Below, piece after piece: positions 25,292-35,091 of a DNA stretch of 64,000 nucleotides (positions within the stretch are counted from its first letter, which is position 1; each line of letters opens with the position of its first letter). The notes under the pieces were generated by a model. It was not told the origin of the DNA. It searched no databases and worked only from the letters and a program-made list of their open reading frames with translations. The stretch lies in NCBI GenBank assembly GCA_021785805.1, contig JAJYEJ010000001.1:4317-68316 (forward strand). The letters run 5' to 3'. The DNA is from Microcaldota archaeon (lineage in GTDB: Archaea > Micrarchaeota > Micrarchaeia > Micrarchaeales > Micrarchaeaceae). The translations under genes and the position numbers were made by a program.

Positions 25292-27724
25292 TCATGCCTT
25301 TATGTTGACAGAGAAGTCCTTCGCTTCCTTCACCTCTATCGCAGACGATTTACATATCTGCCTTATTTCGTCCTTCGCCGATAGGGTTACAGTATAGTAT
25401 TCTTTAGGAACATTTATATTAATTGATGTTATCTGCGCGTTGAGTGCGAGCTTGGCCTGCGACTTCAGTTTCCTGACCTCCGCTATCACCACGTTGAGGA
25501 AAGTGCCTGCACTCTCGAAGTCTACGTCCACGATAGCACTCTTGAACACCATGCCGTTTATCACGTAGCTGGATTTCGTAGCCTTCTCCGTGAAAGCTGG
25601 AAACTCCTCCTCGAAGATGCTCTTCTTGCTGAATGCCGAGTTTATCTCCTCGCAAAGGAATGGCGCGACCGGAGCCAACAGCCTGAGAGATGTGAGCAGC
25701 ACATGCTTGAGCGTGAAGAGCGCGGCCTCCTTGCTCCGCTCCATGTCCTTCTCCTCTGAATATACCCTGTGCTTTACGTTCTCTATGTAATAGTCGGCGA
25801 ACTCGTGCCAGTAGAATGATATCGCCTTGGACATCGCGTCGTAGAGCACGAACCTGTCGTATGCCTCTCCAACCTCCCTTATGGTCTCGTTTAGCCTGTT
25901 GAGTATCCATACGTCGAACACCGCCAGGTCGCCATGAGGCTCCTCTTTAGGCACCTTGCCCTTCGACAGGGCAGTGTTGACGAAGTTAGCCGTATTGAAC
26001 AGCTTCGTCAGGAAGCTCTTCGCATAGTCCATCTCGGCATATGAGAACGGGCGATCCTTGCCTATTGCGCCGCTGAGCGCAACCCAGAGCCTTATCGCGT
26101 CTGCAGGGTACTTGGTTATAAGCTCGGCAGGGTATACGCCGTTGCCCATGCTCTTGTGCATCTCCTTGCCATCCGTGCCAAGCACCATCCCATGGGCAAG
26201 AATCTTCTCCCATGGTTTGTCACCGGTAAGCGCCATTGTCCTGTAGATAGTGTAGAATGCCCATGTCCTTATTATGTCAGTTCCCTGTATCCTCATGGCG
26301 CTCGGGAATGCGCGTTCGAACAACTTTTTATCATCCGGCCATCCGGCTATGACCATCGAGGTTATCGATGTGTCTATCCAACCGTCAAGCGTTTCTTTCG
26401 TTCCGACAATCTGCCCACCGCACTTCGGGCACTCGCTAATATATGGCTTCTTTGATGTCGGGTCTAGAGGAAGGTCCTCCTTCTTCGGAGGCACTATGTG
26501 GCTGCACTTCTCGCAATACCAGAACGGCATCGGCGTCCCGAATACCCTGTTGCGCGTTATCGCCCAATCCCACTCTATGAAGTTAGCCCAGTCCTCCAAC
26601 CTCTGTCTGGTGTGCTCAGGTATCCACCCTACAGCCTTTGCGGTCTCCTTGATCCGCTCTGCGCTGTCCTTTATCTTCAGGAACCACTGAGAGTTCGATA
26701 TCAGTTCGATCGGAGTCTGGCAGCGGTCATGGACCTTTACGATGTGCTTTATGTTCTCCTTCTTCACCAGAGCTCCGGCGCCGGTCAGTGCGCCGATTAT
26801 CGCCTCTCTGGCCTTCTTCACATGAGTCCCGTCGAACTTGCCGGCGTTTGTCAGCAGCCCGTTGATGTTCATGGCGGGCACTAGCTTGAGCTTATGCTTG
26901 TAGTACATATTGATATCGCGCTTATCTCCGAACGTGCATACCATCTCCGCTCCTGTGCCGAACTCTATATCGACAGCCTCATCCCCTATGATCATGACCT
27001 CGTTCCCGAAGACAGGCACCTCTATGCTGCTCCCTATGAGCTTCGAGTACCTCTTGTCAGACGGGTTCACTGCCACGGCAACGGCGGCATGCATAAGCTC
27101 CGGCCTTGTAGTCGCTATCGTCAGGCTCTTCTGGTCTTTGTCCTTTAGCCTGAAATTAACGTAATATAGGACAGTCTCCTTCTCCCTCTCCTCTGCCTGT
27201 TCCCTGGATATCGCACTGGAGCAATAGACGCACCATTCTATCGGGTGCTCCGCCCTATACAGCATGCCCTTCTCGTACATCATAAGCACAGACAGTTGCA
27301 CCTTCCTTACATATTCCTTGTCCGTTGTCCTATACTCCAGGCTCTCGTCGAATGAAGCGCCTAGCTTTAACATCCATTCTTTCATGTCGTTCTTGTTAGT
27401 TTCCGATACCTCAACGCACTTGTTGTAGAACTCCTCCCTGCTGAGCTTCTTGCCGTATTTCTTCTCGGTCTCTATCTCCGTAGGGAAGCCGTGCTCGTCC
27501 CAACCCACAGGGTATAACACGTTGAATCCCCTGGCCCGCTTGTACCTTGCAATTGTGTCTACGTAGCATGTCCAGAATGCATGACCCATATGAAGACCGC
27601 CGGTAGTATTAGGCGGTGGCGTATCGATCACGAATAGGGCCCTCTTGTCATCCTTCCTGTCGAATGCATGGAGCTTGCGCTGCTTCCATAAGTCTCTCCA
27701 CTTTCCAGGGTTTTCGCTGTACAT
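25292..27724 (-). CDS. valS: Valyl-tRNA synthetase
   Basis: A class I synthetase charging tRNA-Val, with an editing domain that removes mischarged Thr. About 810 residues. The HIGH motif is HMGH in TTGGLHMGHAFWTCY, and the WDEHG zinc/catalytic segment is present. The KMSKS position reads EMHKSMGNG, so the first Lys and middle Ser are changed. The zinc-binding cysteines CEKC and CPKC are visible. I chose the ATG at 27724; an in-frame GTG lies six bases upstream. Confidence 0.97.
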   Translation of the reverse strand: MYSENPGKWRDLWKQRKLHAFDRKDDKRALFVIDTPPPNTTGGLHMGHAFWTCYVDTIARYKRARGFNVLYPVGWDEHGFPTEIETEKKYGKKLSREEFYNKCVEVSETNKNDMKEWMLKLGASFDESLEYRTTDKEYVRKVQLSVLMMYEKGMLYRAEHPIEWCVYCSSAISREQAEEREKETVLYYVNFRLKDKDQKSLTIATTRPELMHAAVAVAVNPSDKRYSKLIGSSIEVPVFGNEVMIIGDEAVDIEFGTGAEMVCTFGDKRDINMYYKHKLKLVPAMNINGLLTNAGKFDGTHVKKAREAIIGALTGAGALVKKENIKHIVKVHDRCQTPIELISNSQWFLKIKDSAERIKETAKAVGWIPEHTRQRLEDWANFIEWDWAITRNRVFGTPMPFWYCEKCSHIVPPKKEDLPLDPTSKKPYISECPKCGGQIVGTKETLDGWIDTSITSMVIAGWPDDKKLFERAFPSAMRIQGTDIIRTWAFYTIYRTMALTGDKPWEKILAHGMVLGTDGKEMHKSMGNGVYPAELITKYPADAIRLWVALSGAIGKDRPFSYAEMDYAKSFLTKLFNTANFVNTALSKGKVPKEEPHGDLAVFDVWILNRLNETIREVGEAYDRFVLYDAMSKAISFYWHEFADYYIENVKHRVYSEEKDMERSKEAALFTLKHVLLTSLRLLAPVAPFLCEEINSAFSKKSIFEEEFPAFTEKATKSSYVINGMVFKSAIVDVDFESAGTFLNVVIAEVRKLKSQAKLALNAQITSININVPKEYYTVTLSAKDEIRQICKSSAIEVKEAKDFSVNIKA

Positions 27725-27825
27725 AAACACACATCGCCCCTAGGCGTGCGCTCAAGTATGGCACTAGAAGAATAATAAAAAGATTCAAATTGGCTAAGCC
27801 AGCGCCATAGCTAAAGGTTAGCTAT

Positions 27826-28137
27826 TCAATTTATTATCTCCCCGAGAGCGAATCTTGCCTTCACTTCGGTTATTCGCACCTTGATGGTGTCTCCGGCACG
27901 TGCGCCCTTTACGAAGATGACAAAACCATCCTTCTTGGCTATGCCATCACCCTTGGAGCCTGCTGCCTCGACCTTTACCTCCACCTCATCGCCCACTTTC
28001 ACAGGCTTCGGAAGGAAATAGTTTGGCTTTATATGCATGCCCCCTCTTCTGCCACCTTGCCTTTCACCGTGGCCTTCACCTTCCTCTTCTGAGCCCTCAG
28101 CTCTTCCTTCCATCTCTCCTTGTTCTTCGTCAGACAT
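27826..28137 (-). CDS. TRAM-domain RNA-binding protein
   Basis: A 103-residue protein. The first 35 residues are Glu/Gly/Arg-rich and disordered. The rest is a single TRAM domain (VKVGDEVEVKVEAAGSKGDGIAKKDGFVIFVKGARAGDTIKVRITEVKARFALGEI), a beta-barrel that binds tRNA/rRNA. Stand-alone TRAM proteins act as RNA chaperones in some archaea. The acidic arm is unusual and may modulate RNA binding. Confidence 0.9.
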   Translation of the reverse strand: MSDEEQGEMEGRAEGSEEEGEGHGERQGGRRGGMHIKPNYFLPKPVKVGDEVEVKVEAAGSKGDGIAKKDGFVIFVKGARAGDTIKVRITEVKARFALGEIIN

Positions 28138-28292
28138 TCAAATCCCTGCTCCTACGTAGAATCAGGCTGCAAGCCTTTTACTCCGTATTTGTTAGTATAA
28201 GACTAATCCATATTTATAATACTTTCTATGGCTAACGTCGGTCGTTCTCCGTCTGGCGCGCTACCATGACGGTGTTCTGACTGTCGCTATCG

Positions 28293-29207
28293 CTATTGGT
28301 CCTGCCCGTACCTTCTTGCAGCGATGCCATGCCAGAATGTCGTATGTTTTAACAATTTTCTGACATGCCTACCCATAAGCGGACGCTTGCTGAAGCCCTT
28401 TGACAGCTCGTCCACCTTCCCGATGGCGCCTTCGGTGAGATTGAATGTGGCTGCGCCCGCGTTTTCCGCCATGTGCTTTGCGGAGCTGGCTTTCGGTATG
28501 GCCACCACAGGCTTCTTCGATATGAGCCAGTTGAGAGCCACCTGTGTCCCTGTCTTCCCATGAGGCTCGCCGATCGCGTCAAGTCCCGATAGAAGAGCCG
28601 CATTCCTTCTTTCATAGAGCTGCCCTTCCCCAAGCGGGCTATATGCTATCAGCGTTATATTGTTCCTCTTACAGTAATCGACAAGCCCGTCCTCTTCATG
28701 TTCCCTCATCAGTATGCTGTATTCTACCTGATTTGAAACTACTTCGCCGTGATTCAGTGCAGCCTGTGCATCCTCAAGCTCCTTAGCGGAGAAATTGCTT
28801 ACCCCTATGTGGCGTATCTTTCCCTCTTTCTGGAGATGCTCGAGAGCTGACATCGTATCTTCGATGGGGACGGTGTAATTCGGATAATGCAGTTGGTATA
28901 GCCATATCTGCTTTATGCCAAGCCGTTTCAGGCTGCCGTTGCAAGCATCTATCAAATCCTGATAATGGAAGTGATTGGGCCATACCTTCGACGCCACGTG
29001 TATGTCATCCCGGCCGATTCTGTCCAGGACCTTTCCGACTATGCCCTCGGTGCCGTATATCTCTGCCGTATCGATTAGGTTTATACCGTTGTCGACACCC
29101 GAACAGACGATTTCGTGAGCAGCCTTTTCGTTCAAGTCCAGCTGCCATGTCCCTATTCCGATCGCAGATATGCGTTCCTTTGTCCTTCCAAGATATTTGT
29201 ATTCCAC
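28293..29207 (-). CDS. Aldo/keto reductase
   Basis: A cytosolic NAD(P)H-dependent oxidoreductase with a TIM-barrel fold. 304 residues with the catalytic tetrad in view: Asp/Tyr in NLIDTAEIYG, Lys in VASKVWP and His in YQLHYPNYT. The cofactor-binding end AIPKASSAKHMAENAGA is present. The start is a GTG at 29207. The substrate cannot be predicted. It probably shares a transcript with trm56. Confidence 0.93.
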   Translation of the reverse strand: MEYKYLGRTKERISAIGIGTWQLDLNEKAAHEIVCSGVDNGINLIDTAEIYGTEGIVGKVLDRIGRDDIHVASKVWPNHFHYQDLIDACNGSLKRLGIKQIWLYQLHYPNYTVPIEDTMSALEHLQKEGKIRHIGVSNFSAKELEDAQAALNHGEVVSNQVEYSILMREHEEDGLVDYCKRNNITLIAYSPLGEGQLYERRNAALLSGLDAIGEPHGKTGTQVALNWLISKKPVVAIPKASSAKHMAENAGAATFNLTEGAIGKVDELSKGFSKRPLMGRHVRKLLKHTTFWHGIAARRYGQDQ

Positions 29208-29241
29208 GGTAAAATCCCGTCTGGCTTATCCGCTTTATTGC

Positions 29242-29751
29242 CTACCTTATCTTCTCGAGGTGTATACCCTTCTCGTTCGGCAGTATCTTGTATTGCGCAT
29301 TCTCGAAGTGCAGGGCAAGCTCCCTGCCCTCATAGAAGACATGGAGGAATACGGAAACGGCTGCGGATGTGCAATGAGGCTGCGTGGTTATGCTTACGTT
29401 GAAGTCGGCAAGCTGGTGCACCTTCTTCATTGGCTCCATCATCGTAACTATGACTAGCAGGTTCTTGTAGGTCTTGAGCGTGTACAACACCTTGTTGAGA
29501 GGGACGCCATAGCGCGTAAGATGTATCTTGGTGTAATTCTTCTTCGAGTAGACGTATTCCTCCCAATTAGTCGTGAACGATACGATGAATGTTCCACCCC
29601 ATTTCTTGCTTATGCGCTCGAACTGCTTTATCAGCTTCTCGCTCTTCTTGCCGGTGAATGTTATCTCTGACGCGCCGAATGCCCTAGCTGCCATGCAGAG
29701 GTCCTCACGCGTCTCAGGTGTGGCGTTACCTATGGCCAATACGCTTATCAT
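29242..29751 (-). CDS. trm56: tRNA (cytidine-56 2'-O)-methyltransferase
   Basis: A SPOUT-family methyltransferase that modifies C56 in the T-loop of archaeal tRNAs. 169 residues with the family features ARAFGASEITFTG, HLTRYGVPLNKVL, LVIVTMMEPMKKVHQLADFNVSITTQPHCTSAAVSVFL (the SAM-binding knot) and a FEGRELALHFENA-like C-terminus (YEGRELALHF). The start ATG is clear. It precedes the aldo/keto reductase on the same strand. Confidence 0.9.
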   Translation of the reverse strand: MISVLAIGNATPETREDLCMAARAFGASEITFTGKKSEKLIKQFERISKKWGGTFIVSFTTNWEEYVYSKKNYTKIHLTRYGVPLNKVLYTLKTYKNLLVIVTMMEPMKKVHQLADFNVSITTQPHCTSAAVSVFLHVFYEGRELALHFENAQYKILPNEKGIHLEKIR

Positions 29752-29805
29752 CCGTCATTCACCCACGTTTACAAATGACAGGCAAGCTTAATAAACCTCT
29801 TATCT

Positions 29806-32286
29806 TTATACGGCGTTGCCATCGGTCAGGATGCCTGAGCCTCCAGGATGAGCGTCTGGCATACCGGGAAAGTCCGGAGACAGCTGCACGGTCTTTGCAT
29901 CCACAAGCTTTGCCCCGGGGTCTATGCGCATGAGCCTTACCCCGGATGCAGCCCTTCCGGTCTTCCTTATATCGGATACCGGGAACTGTATCGATAAGCC
30001 TTTGGAATTTATTAGTATTATCGCTTCGTTATCGCTTACCTTTAGGGCCTTGACCACATAGCCTGTCTTGTCCTTTACCTTCATGTTGATTACACCCTTG
30101 CCTCCCCTCCCTTGAAGCCTATACCTGTTGAGCTCCGTTATCTTCCCGAACCCTTTCTCGGATACGGAAGCGATAAGGTCGTTGGCAGAGGCGGTTATCA
30201 CATTGACCACATCATCGTCCTGCGCCAGTTTTATCCCGCGCACGCCGTAAGCTGCCCTTCCCATCTCCCTGACGTCGCTCTCCTCGAAGCGGAGCGCCTT
30301 GCCCTTTCTTGACACTATGAGGAGGTTCGACCTTCCGTTTGATATGCAGATGTCCGCAAGGGAGTCTCCCTGATCGAGCGGCATGGCAAGGATGCCACTG
30401 GTCCTGGGCCTTGAGAATCTCTCCGCCTTCACCCTCTTGACTGTACCCCTCTTCGTAATGAAAGTCAGGTAGCTATCCTGGAACACCTTTGTGTTTATGA
30501 TCTTTTCCACTACCTCGCCCTCAGATAACTTGACAAGGTTGACCGCAGCTTTGCCATGGCTGTACCTTGTCTCTTCTGGGACGCGATACGCTTTGAGCCA
30601 ATAAGCCCTTCCCCTGTTGGTCACGATGAGCAGGAAGTCCTTTGTCCTGCATGAGAGTATCTGCTTTACGAAATCCCCCTCTCTGAGTTCTATGGCGATT
30701 ATGCCTTTGCCACCCCTGCTCTGTGCACGGTAGGACTTGGTCGGCAGCCTCTTCATATAGTTGTTTTTCGTAAGTATGATCGTCGTCTCATCGTCGCTTA
30801 TGAGATCCTCTTGCTCCAGCTCCTCCCCTTCATTATGCTCTATGGATGTGCGCCTGTCCCTACCATACTTCGCGCTGATGTCGCTGGTCTCCTCCTCTAT
30901 TATCCGATAGACCTTCTCCTCGCTGGACAGTATGCCTTTGTAGGTCTCGATTCTGGAGGCGAGGTCTGTCTTCTCGGTCGCGAGGGATGTGCTTTCTAAT
31001 GCGGTAAGCTTGCTGAGCTTCATGTCTAGTATGGCATTAGCCTGCTTTTCAGATAAGCTGAAGTTCGACATTAGTGATGCCCTTGCCTCCTTCATGTCGG
31101 AGCTTTTCCTGATTGTCGCTACGACCCTGTCTATGTCCCCTATCGCCACAAGAAGGCCTTCTACTATGTGCAGCCTGTCCGAGGCGACGTCCAGGTCGTA
31201 CTTGGTCCTGTTCCTTATGACCTCTATGCGATGGTCTACGAAGGTCTTGATGAACTGCTTGATGTTGAATGTTATAAGCGAGTTCTTGATCACAGCTATG
31301 TTCATCACTGGCATTGATGTCTGAAGCTGTGTATGCTTGTATAGCGTGTTCGTTATCAGGTCCGGGCTCGCATCCTTCTTCAGGTCGATGGCTATGCGTA
31401 TCCCTTCCTTGCTGCTCTCGTCCCTCAGGTCGCTGATCCCCAGGAGCTGCTTATCTTTCACGAGCTCCGCTATCTTCTGGACGAGTGTCGCCTTGTTCAC
31501 CATGAATGGTATCTCCTTTATCACTATAGTCGTGCCTTTCTTTCCGGTCTCTATTTCGACCTTGCCCCGGGTTATGCACGAACCTCTTCCGTTTAGATAG
31601 GAGGCGGCGAGCATGCTGTTGTGGAACACGATTCCCCCGGTTGGGAAATCAGGTCCCTTGACATGTTGCATGAGTTCTTGTGGAGTTATCTCTTTGTTCT
31701 TTATGTAAGCGATTATTGCGCTGCACACCTCACGCAGGTTGTGCGGCAGTATGTTGGTTGCGACGCCCACCGCTATCCCTGATGCCCCATTCACCATGAG
31801 ATTAGGCACCTTCGATGGAAGCACAAGAGGCTCCTCCTCAGTGTTGTCGAAGTTTGGCGCGAACTGGACAGCCTTTTTATCAAGGTCTTCAAGCATCTCC
31901 TCAGCGAGCTTGTTTAGCTTGACTTCGGTGTAACGCTGGGCAGCCGGTGGATCTCCGTCGATTGAGCCCATATTGCCTTGGCCCTGCACAAGCGTGTGAT
32001 TCATTGAGAAATCCTGTGCCATCCTGACAAGGGTCTCATAAGCGGCTATGTCGCCATGCGGGTGGAACCTTCCTATCACGGTACCTACGACCCTTGCGCT
32101 CTTTATCGTCGGTTTGTCGTGGGTGTTGCCTAGCTGCTGCATGGCATATAGTGTTCTCCTCTGCGCAGGCTTGAGCCCGTCTCTTGCATCTGGGAGCGCC
32201 CTGCCTACGATTACGCTCATCGCGTAGTCTATGTAGGAACTCTGCATCTCCCTTTCTATCTGTGATTCAACTATCTCTTCCGTCAT
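29806..32286 (-). CDS. gyrA: DNA gyrase subunit A
   Basis: The DNA-cutting and wrapping subunit of gyrase, which adds negative supercoils. It is a bacterial-type enzyme, in archaea usually explained by ancient transfer. 826 residues, normal length. The winged-helix domain has the catalytic Tyr in AAQRYTE. The coiled coil and C-terminal beta-pinwheel are present, and the GyrA-box reads QSRGGKG (canonical QRRGGKG), so wrapping is probably retained. The gene is 7 bp after the GNAT gene. Confidence 0.97.
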   Translation of the reverse strand: MTEEIVESQIEREMQSSYIDYAMSVIVGRALPDARDGLKPAQRRTLYAMQQLGNTHDKPTIKSARVVGTVIGRFHPHGDIAAYETLVRMAQDFSMNHTLVQGQGNMGSIDGDPPAAQRYTEVKLNKLAEEMLEDLDKKAVQFAPNFDNTEEEPLVLPSKVPNLMVNGASGIAVGVATNILPHNLREVCSAIIAYIKNKEITPQELMQHVKGPDFPTGGIVFHNSMLAASYLNGRGSCITRGKVEIETGKKGTTIVIKEIPFMVNKATLVQKIAELVKDKQLLGISDLRDESSKEGIRIAIDLKKDASPDLITNTLYKHTQLQTSMPVMNIAVIKNSLITFNIKQFIKTFVDHRIEVIRNRTKYDLDVASDRLHIVEGLLVAIGDIDRVVATIRKSSDMKEARASLMSNFSLSEKQANAILDMKLSKLTALESTSLATEKTDLASRIETYKGILSSEEKVYRIIEEETSDISAKYGRDRRTSIEHNEGEELEQEDLISDDETTIILTKNNYMKRLPTKSYRAQSRGGKGIIAIELREGDFVKQILSCRTKDFLLIVTNRGRAYWLKAYRVPEETRYSHGKAAVNLVKLSEGEVVEKIINTKVFQDSYLTFITKRGTVKRVKAERFSRPRTSGILAMPLDQGDSLADICISNGRSNLLIVSRKGKALRFEESDVREMGRAAYGVRGIKLAQDDDVVNVITASANDLIASVSEKGFGKITELNRYRLQGRGGKGVINMKVKDKTGYVVKALKVSDNEAIILINSKGLSIQFPVSDIRKTGRAASGVRLMRIDPGAKLVDAKTVQLSPDFPGMPDAHPGGSGILTDGNAV

Positions 32287-32293
32287 GTCAAAC

Positions 32294-32824
32294 TCACAAC
32301 TCTTTGTACATCAGGTAATCCGGGTAGTATTTGCCGTTTCTTCTCAGCCTGCGCGGTATGGTGCCTGCTATCTTAAAGCCAAACCTGTCAAGCAGCCTCT
32401 TCGATGGGACGTTGCTTGTCATTACATATGTTTGTATCAGCGTGAACTTCTTCTTGCTTCGATCCATGACGTCCTTCATAAGGGCCTTGCCTATCCCAAT
32501 TCCCCTGTAGTCCTTGCGCACCGTCATGTCCAGTTCCCCCACATGCCCCACCTCAGAGCCGGGCCAATTGCACTTCACATTGCACATCCCAACCACCTCC
32601 CCATCGGCTTCCGCTACAGAAGCTATTGGATTCCCCTTCTCCAGGTCCCTGAACCACCATATCTCCGTTTGCAGCAATTCCCCTTCTGTAGGTTTCTTCT
32701 TGGCCAATGCCTCTCCGAGAAGCGGGGTGCGCTTCTCTCCATAAAGGGAGCGGTATAGCCTTGCAATGCTGAGGATATCGTCTATCCCCATCTGGCGTAT
32801 CCTATATCCCTGTTTGCGCTGCAT
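32294..32824 (-). CDS. GNAT-family N-acetyltransferase
   Basis: A 176-residue acetyltransferase using acetyl-CoA. Motif A is present: VGELDMTVRKDYRGIGIGKALMKDVM, with the RGIGIG pyrophosphate loop. The C-terminal NVPSKRLLDRFGFKIAG helix-strand is typical. It sits between gyrB (4 bp upstream) and gyrA (7 bp downstream), so it is translated from the same mRNA. Whether it acetylates gyrase, a ribosomal protein or a small molecule is not known. Confidence 0.92.
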   Translation of the reverse strand: MQRKQGYRIRQMGIDDILSIARLYRSLYGEKRTPLLGEALAKKKPTEGELLQTEIWWFRDLEKGNPIASVAEADGEVVGMCNVKCNWPGSEVGHVGELDMTVRKDYRGIGIGKALMKDVMDRSKKKFTLIQTYVMTSNVPSKRLLDRFGFKIAGTIPRRLRRNGKYYPDYLMYKEL

Positions 32825-32828
32825 TGAA

Positions 32829-34754
32829 TCACACGTCGAGGAACTTCACTTCAGTGGAGTGCTCCTCAAGGAAGCGCCTCCTCTGTTCCACATCAAGTCC
32901 CATTAGTATCGTGAACATCGTGTTGGCCATCTCAGTATCGCCGATTGTTATCTTCTTAAGGACCCTGTGCTTTGGATCCATGGTTGTTTCCCATAGCTGG
33001 TCAGGATTCATCTCTCCGAGACCCTTGTACCTCTGCACCGTCGCTTTACCATCGTATGCTTTCATAATCTCGTTTAGCTGAGCATCGGAGTAGGCATACT
33101 TTGTCTCCCTGCCCTTCGTCACCTTGTAGAGCGGAGGTTGCCCTATGTAGATATTGCCTTTTTCTATGAGCGGTCGCAGGTACCTGTAGAAAAACGTGAG
33201 CAGAAGGGTTCTTATGTGGCTTCCATCTACGTCCGCATCGGTAAGCAGTATTATTCTTTTGTACCTTAGCCCTTCAGCATTGAACGATTCCTTTATGCCA
33301 GCGCCGAAAGCCGTTACCATCGTATGAAGCTCCGCATTCCCGAATATCTTCTCCTCTGTTGCCTTCTCCACGTTTAGTATCTTGCCTTTGAGAGGCAGTA
33401 TTGCCTGGGTGAACCTGTCACGCGCCTGCTTGCTCGATCCAGCTGCACTTTCCCCCTCCACTATGAATATCTCGGACTTCTCTGGATCGCTCTCCGTGCA
33501 GTCTGCAAGTTTTCCCGGAAGCACCGCGCCCTCGAACATGCTCTTCTTCCTTGCAAGCTCCCTGGCCCTACGGGCCGATTCCCTAGCATCGGCGGCAGCC
33601 ATGACCTTTGCTATTATCTTTGCAACCTCTGCTGGGGTCTCTTCAAAGTACTTCGATAGTTCGTTGTAGGTGGTGTTCTCCACTACCGTCTTTATCGAAG
33701 GGTTGCCAAGCTTCTCCTTTGTCTGTCCCTCGAATTCAGGGTTCTGCATCATTATAGAGATTATCACCACAAGACCCTCTCGTGTGTCCTCGCCTTCCAC
33801 ATTTGTGCCGTTATCCTTCCCGTTCCTTTTGTTCTTCTGCATGTAGTTTGTTATTGCCCTCGTCAATGCGCTGTGGAATCCGGTGACATGAGTGCCTCCT
33901 TCGGTGGTCTTTATATTGTTGACAAATGAAAGCAGCTCCTCGCTGTATGAATTCACATACTGCGCAGCTATCTCCACTCTTACCGTGTCGGTCTGCTTCT
34001 TTATCACGATCGGCTTTGTGACCTCTTCCTTCCCGTTTTTCAGGTAGTTTATGAAATCAGGCATGCCGCTCTTTGAGAAGTACTCCTTAACCTTGTGCTC
34101 GCCGTCACGCTCGTCTATCAGGGTTATGTTTATGCCGGGGTTAAGGAACGACAGATCTCTGAGCCGCTCGGTAAGCTCTATAGTATCGAAGCTCCTTGCC
34201 GAAAATATTTCTATATCAGGCTTGAACTTTATGGTCGTACCGGATTCGTTCTCCGGAGCTGTACCTATGGCCTCGAGCTCCGATGTGACGGCGCCTCTGC
34301 TGAACCTCTGCCTATGCACCTTCCCGTCCCTTTTCACGGTCACTTCGGTGTACTCAGATAAGGAGTTCACCACGGTAAGACCGACCCCATGGAGTCCGCC
34401 CGATACCTTGTACGCCTTGTTCTCGAACTTCCCTCCCGAATGCAACGAGGTCATTATAACTTCGAGAGCGGGCTTTCCCACCTTTGGTATTATATCGACA
34501 GGTATGCCTCTGCCGTTATCGTTGACCTCGGCGACATCTGAGTTGTCCTCCTTGCTGAGCCTTATCACGATCTTGTCTGCGAAGCCGGCAGTTGCTTCGT
34601 CTATGGCGTTGTCAAGCACTTCATAGAGCAGGTGAAGGAAGCCCCCGCTGCCTGTAGAGCCTATGTACATAGCTGGCCTTTTTCGAACTCCCTGTGGTCC
34701 GGAAAGCACCACTATGTCCTTTGCACTATACTCATTACCCTGCATCAAAACCAT
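32829..34754 (-). CDS. gyrB: DNA gyrase subunit B
   Basis: The ATPase subunit of gyrase. About 640 residues. The GHKL ATP-binding fold shows VNDNGRGIPVD and GGLHGVGLTVVNSLS. The transducer domain (QKNKRNG region) is followed by the TOPRIM domain with EGESAAGSSKQARDR and DADVDGSHIRTLL. A C-terminal KGLGEMNPDQLWETTMDP signature ends the protein. The length lacks the extra 170 residues of enterobacterial GyrB. A second ATG at 34742 (QGNEYSAKD) is an equally good start. Confidence 0.97.
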   Translation of the reverse strand: MVLMQGNEYSAKDIVVLSGPQGVRKRPAMYIGSTGSGGFLHLLYEVLDNAIDEATAGFADKIVIRLSKEDNSDVAEVNDNGRGIPVDIIPKVGKPALEVIMTSLHSGGKFENKAYKVSGGLHGVGLTVVNSLSEYTEVTVKRDGKVHRQRFSRGAVTSELEAIGTAPENESGTTIKFKPDIEIFSARSFDTIELTERLRDLSFLNPGINITLIDERDGEHKVKEYFSKSGMPDFINYLKNGKEEVTKPIVIKKQTDTVRVEIAAQYVNSYSEELLSFVNNIKTTEGGTHVTGFHSALTRAITNYMQKNKRNGKDNGTNVEGEDTREGLVVIISIMMQNPEFEGQTKEKLGNPSIKTVVENTTYNELSKYFEETPAEVAKIIAKVMAAADARESARRARELARKKSMFEGAVLPGKLADCTESDPEKSEIFIVEGESAAGSSKQARDRFTQAILPLKGKILNVEKATEEKIFGNAELHTMVTAFGAGIKESFNAEGLRYKRIILLTDADVDGSHIRTLLLTFFYRYLRPLIEKGNIYIGQPPLYKVTKGRETKYAYSDAQLNEIMKAYDGKATVQRYKGLGEMNPDQLWETTMDPKHRVLKKITIGDTEMANTMFTILMGLDVEQRRRFLEEHSTEVKFLDV

Positions 34755-34961
34755 CGACGGTAAAACGGTTCAAAACTCGCCTTATAATTACTCTGCTTTT
34801 CAGCTTTAAAACCCTTTCGGTACATGGTAGTTTTGGATATGGCAGGTGCCGTAAAAATACCGTGGGCTCTGCGCTTAGAAGAGCGCGAGTAGGCTATAAG
34901 CATAGACTTAACCTTATGTACCACCTTATGTACCAACCGGAGAACGAGCGTGTGCATGAAA

Positions 34962-35036
34962 CGGGTCTGGAGGGATTTGAACCCTCGACCTACTGGTTAA
35001 GAGCCAGCCGCTCTGACCATGCTGAGCTACAGACCC
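34962..35036 (-). tRNA. tRNA-Lys (CUU)
   Basis: A complete cloverleaf without intron: 7-bp acceptor (GGGTCTG/CAGACCC), D-stem GCTC/GAGC, anticodon loop CTCTTAA giving anticodon CUU, 5-base variable loop, T-arm GAGGG-TTCAAAT-CCCTC, discriminator G. No CCA is encoded, so a CCA-adding enzyme is required. Confidence 0.97.
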
Positions 35037-35091
35037 ACACAGCACTATGCTTGCACATTAACATTTATTAAGTTTCTGAGACTTCGGTAAT

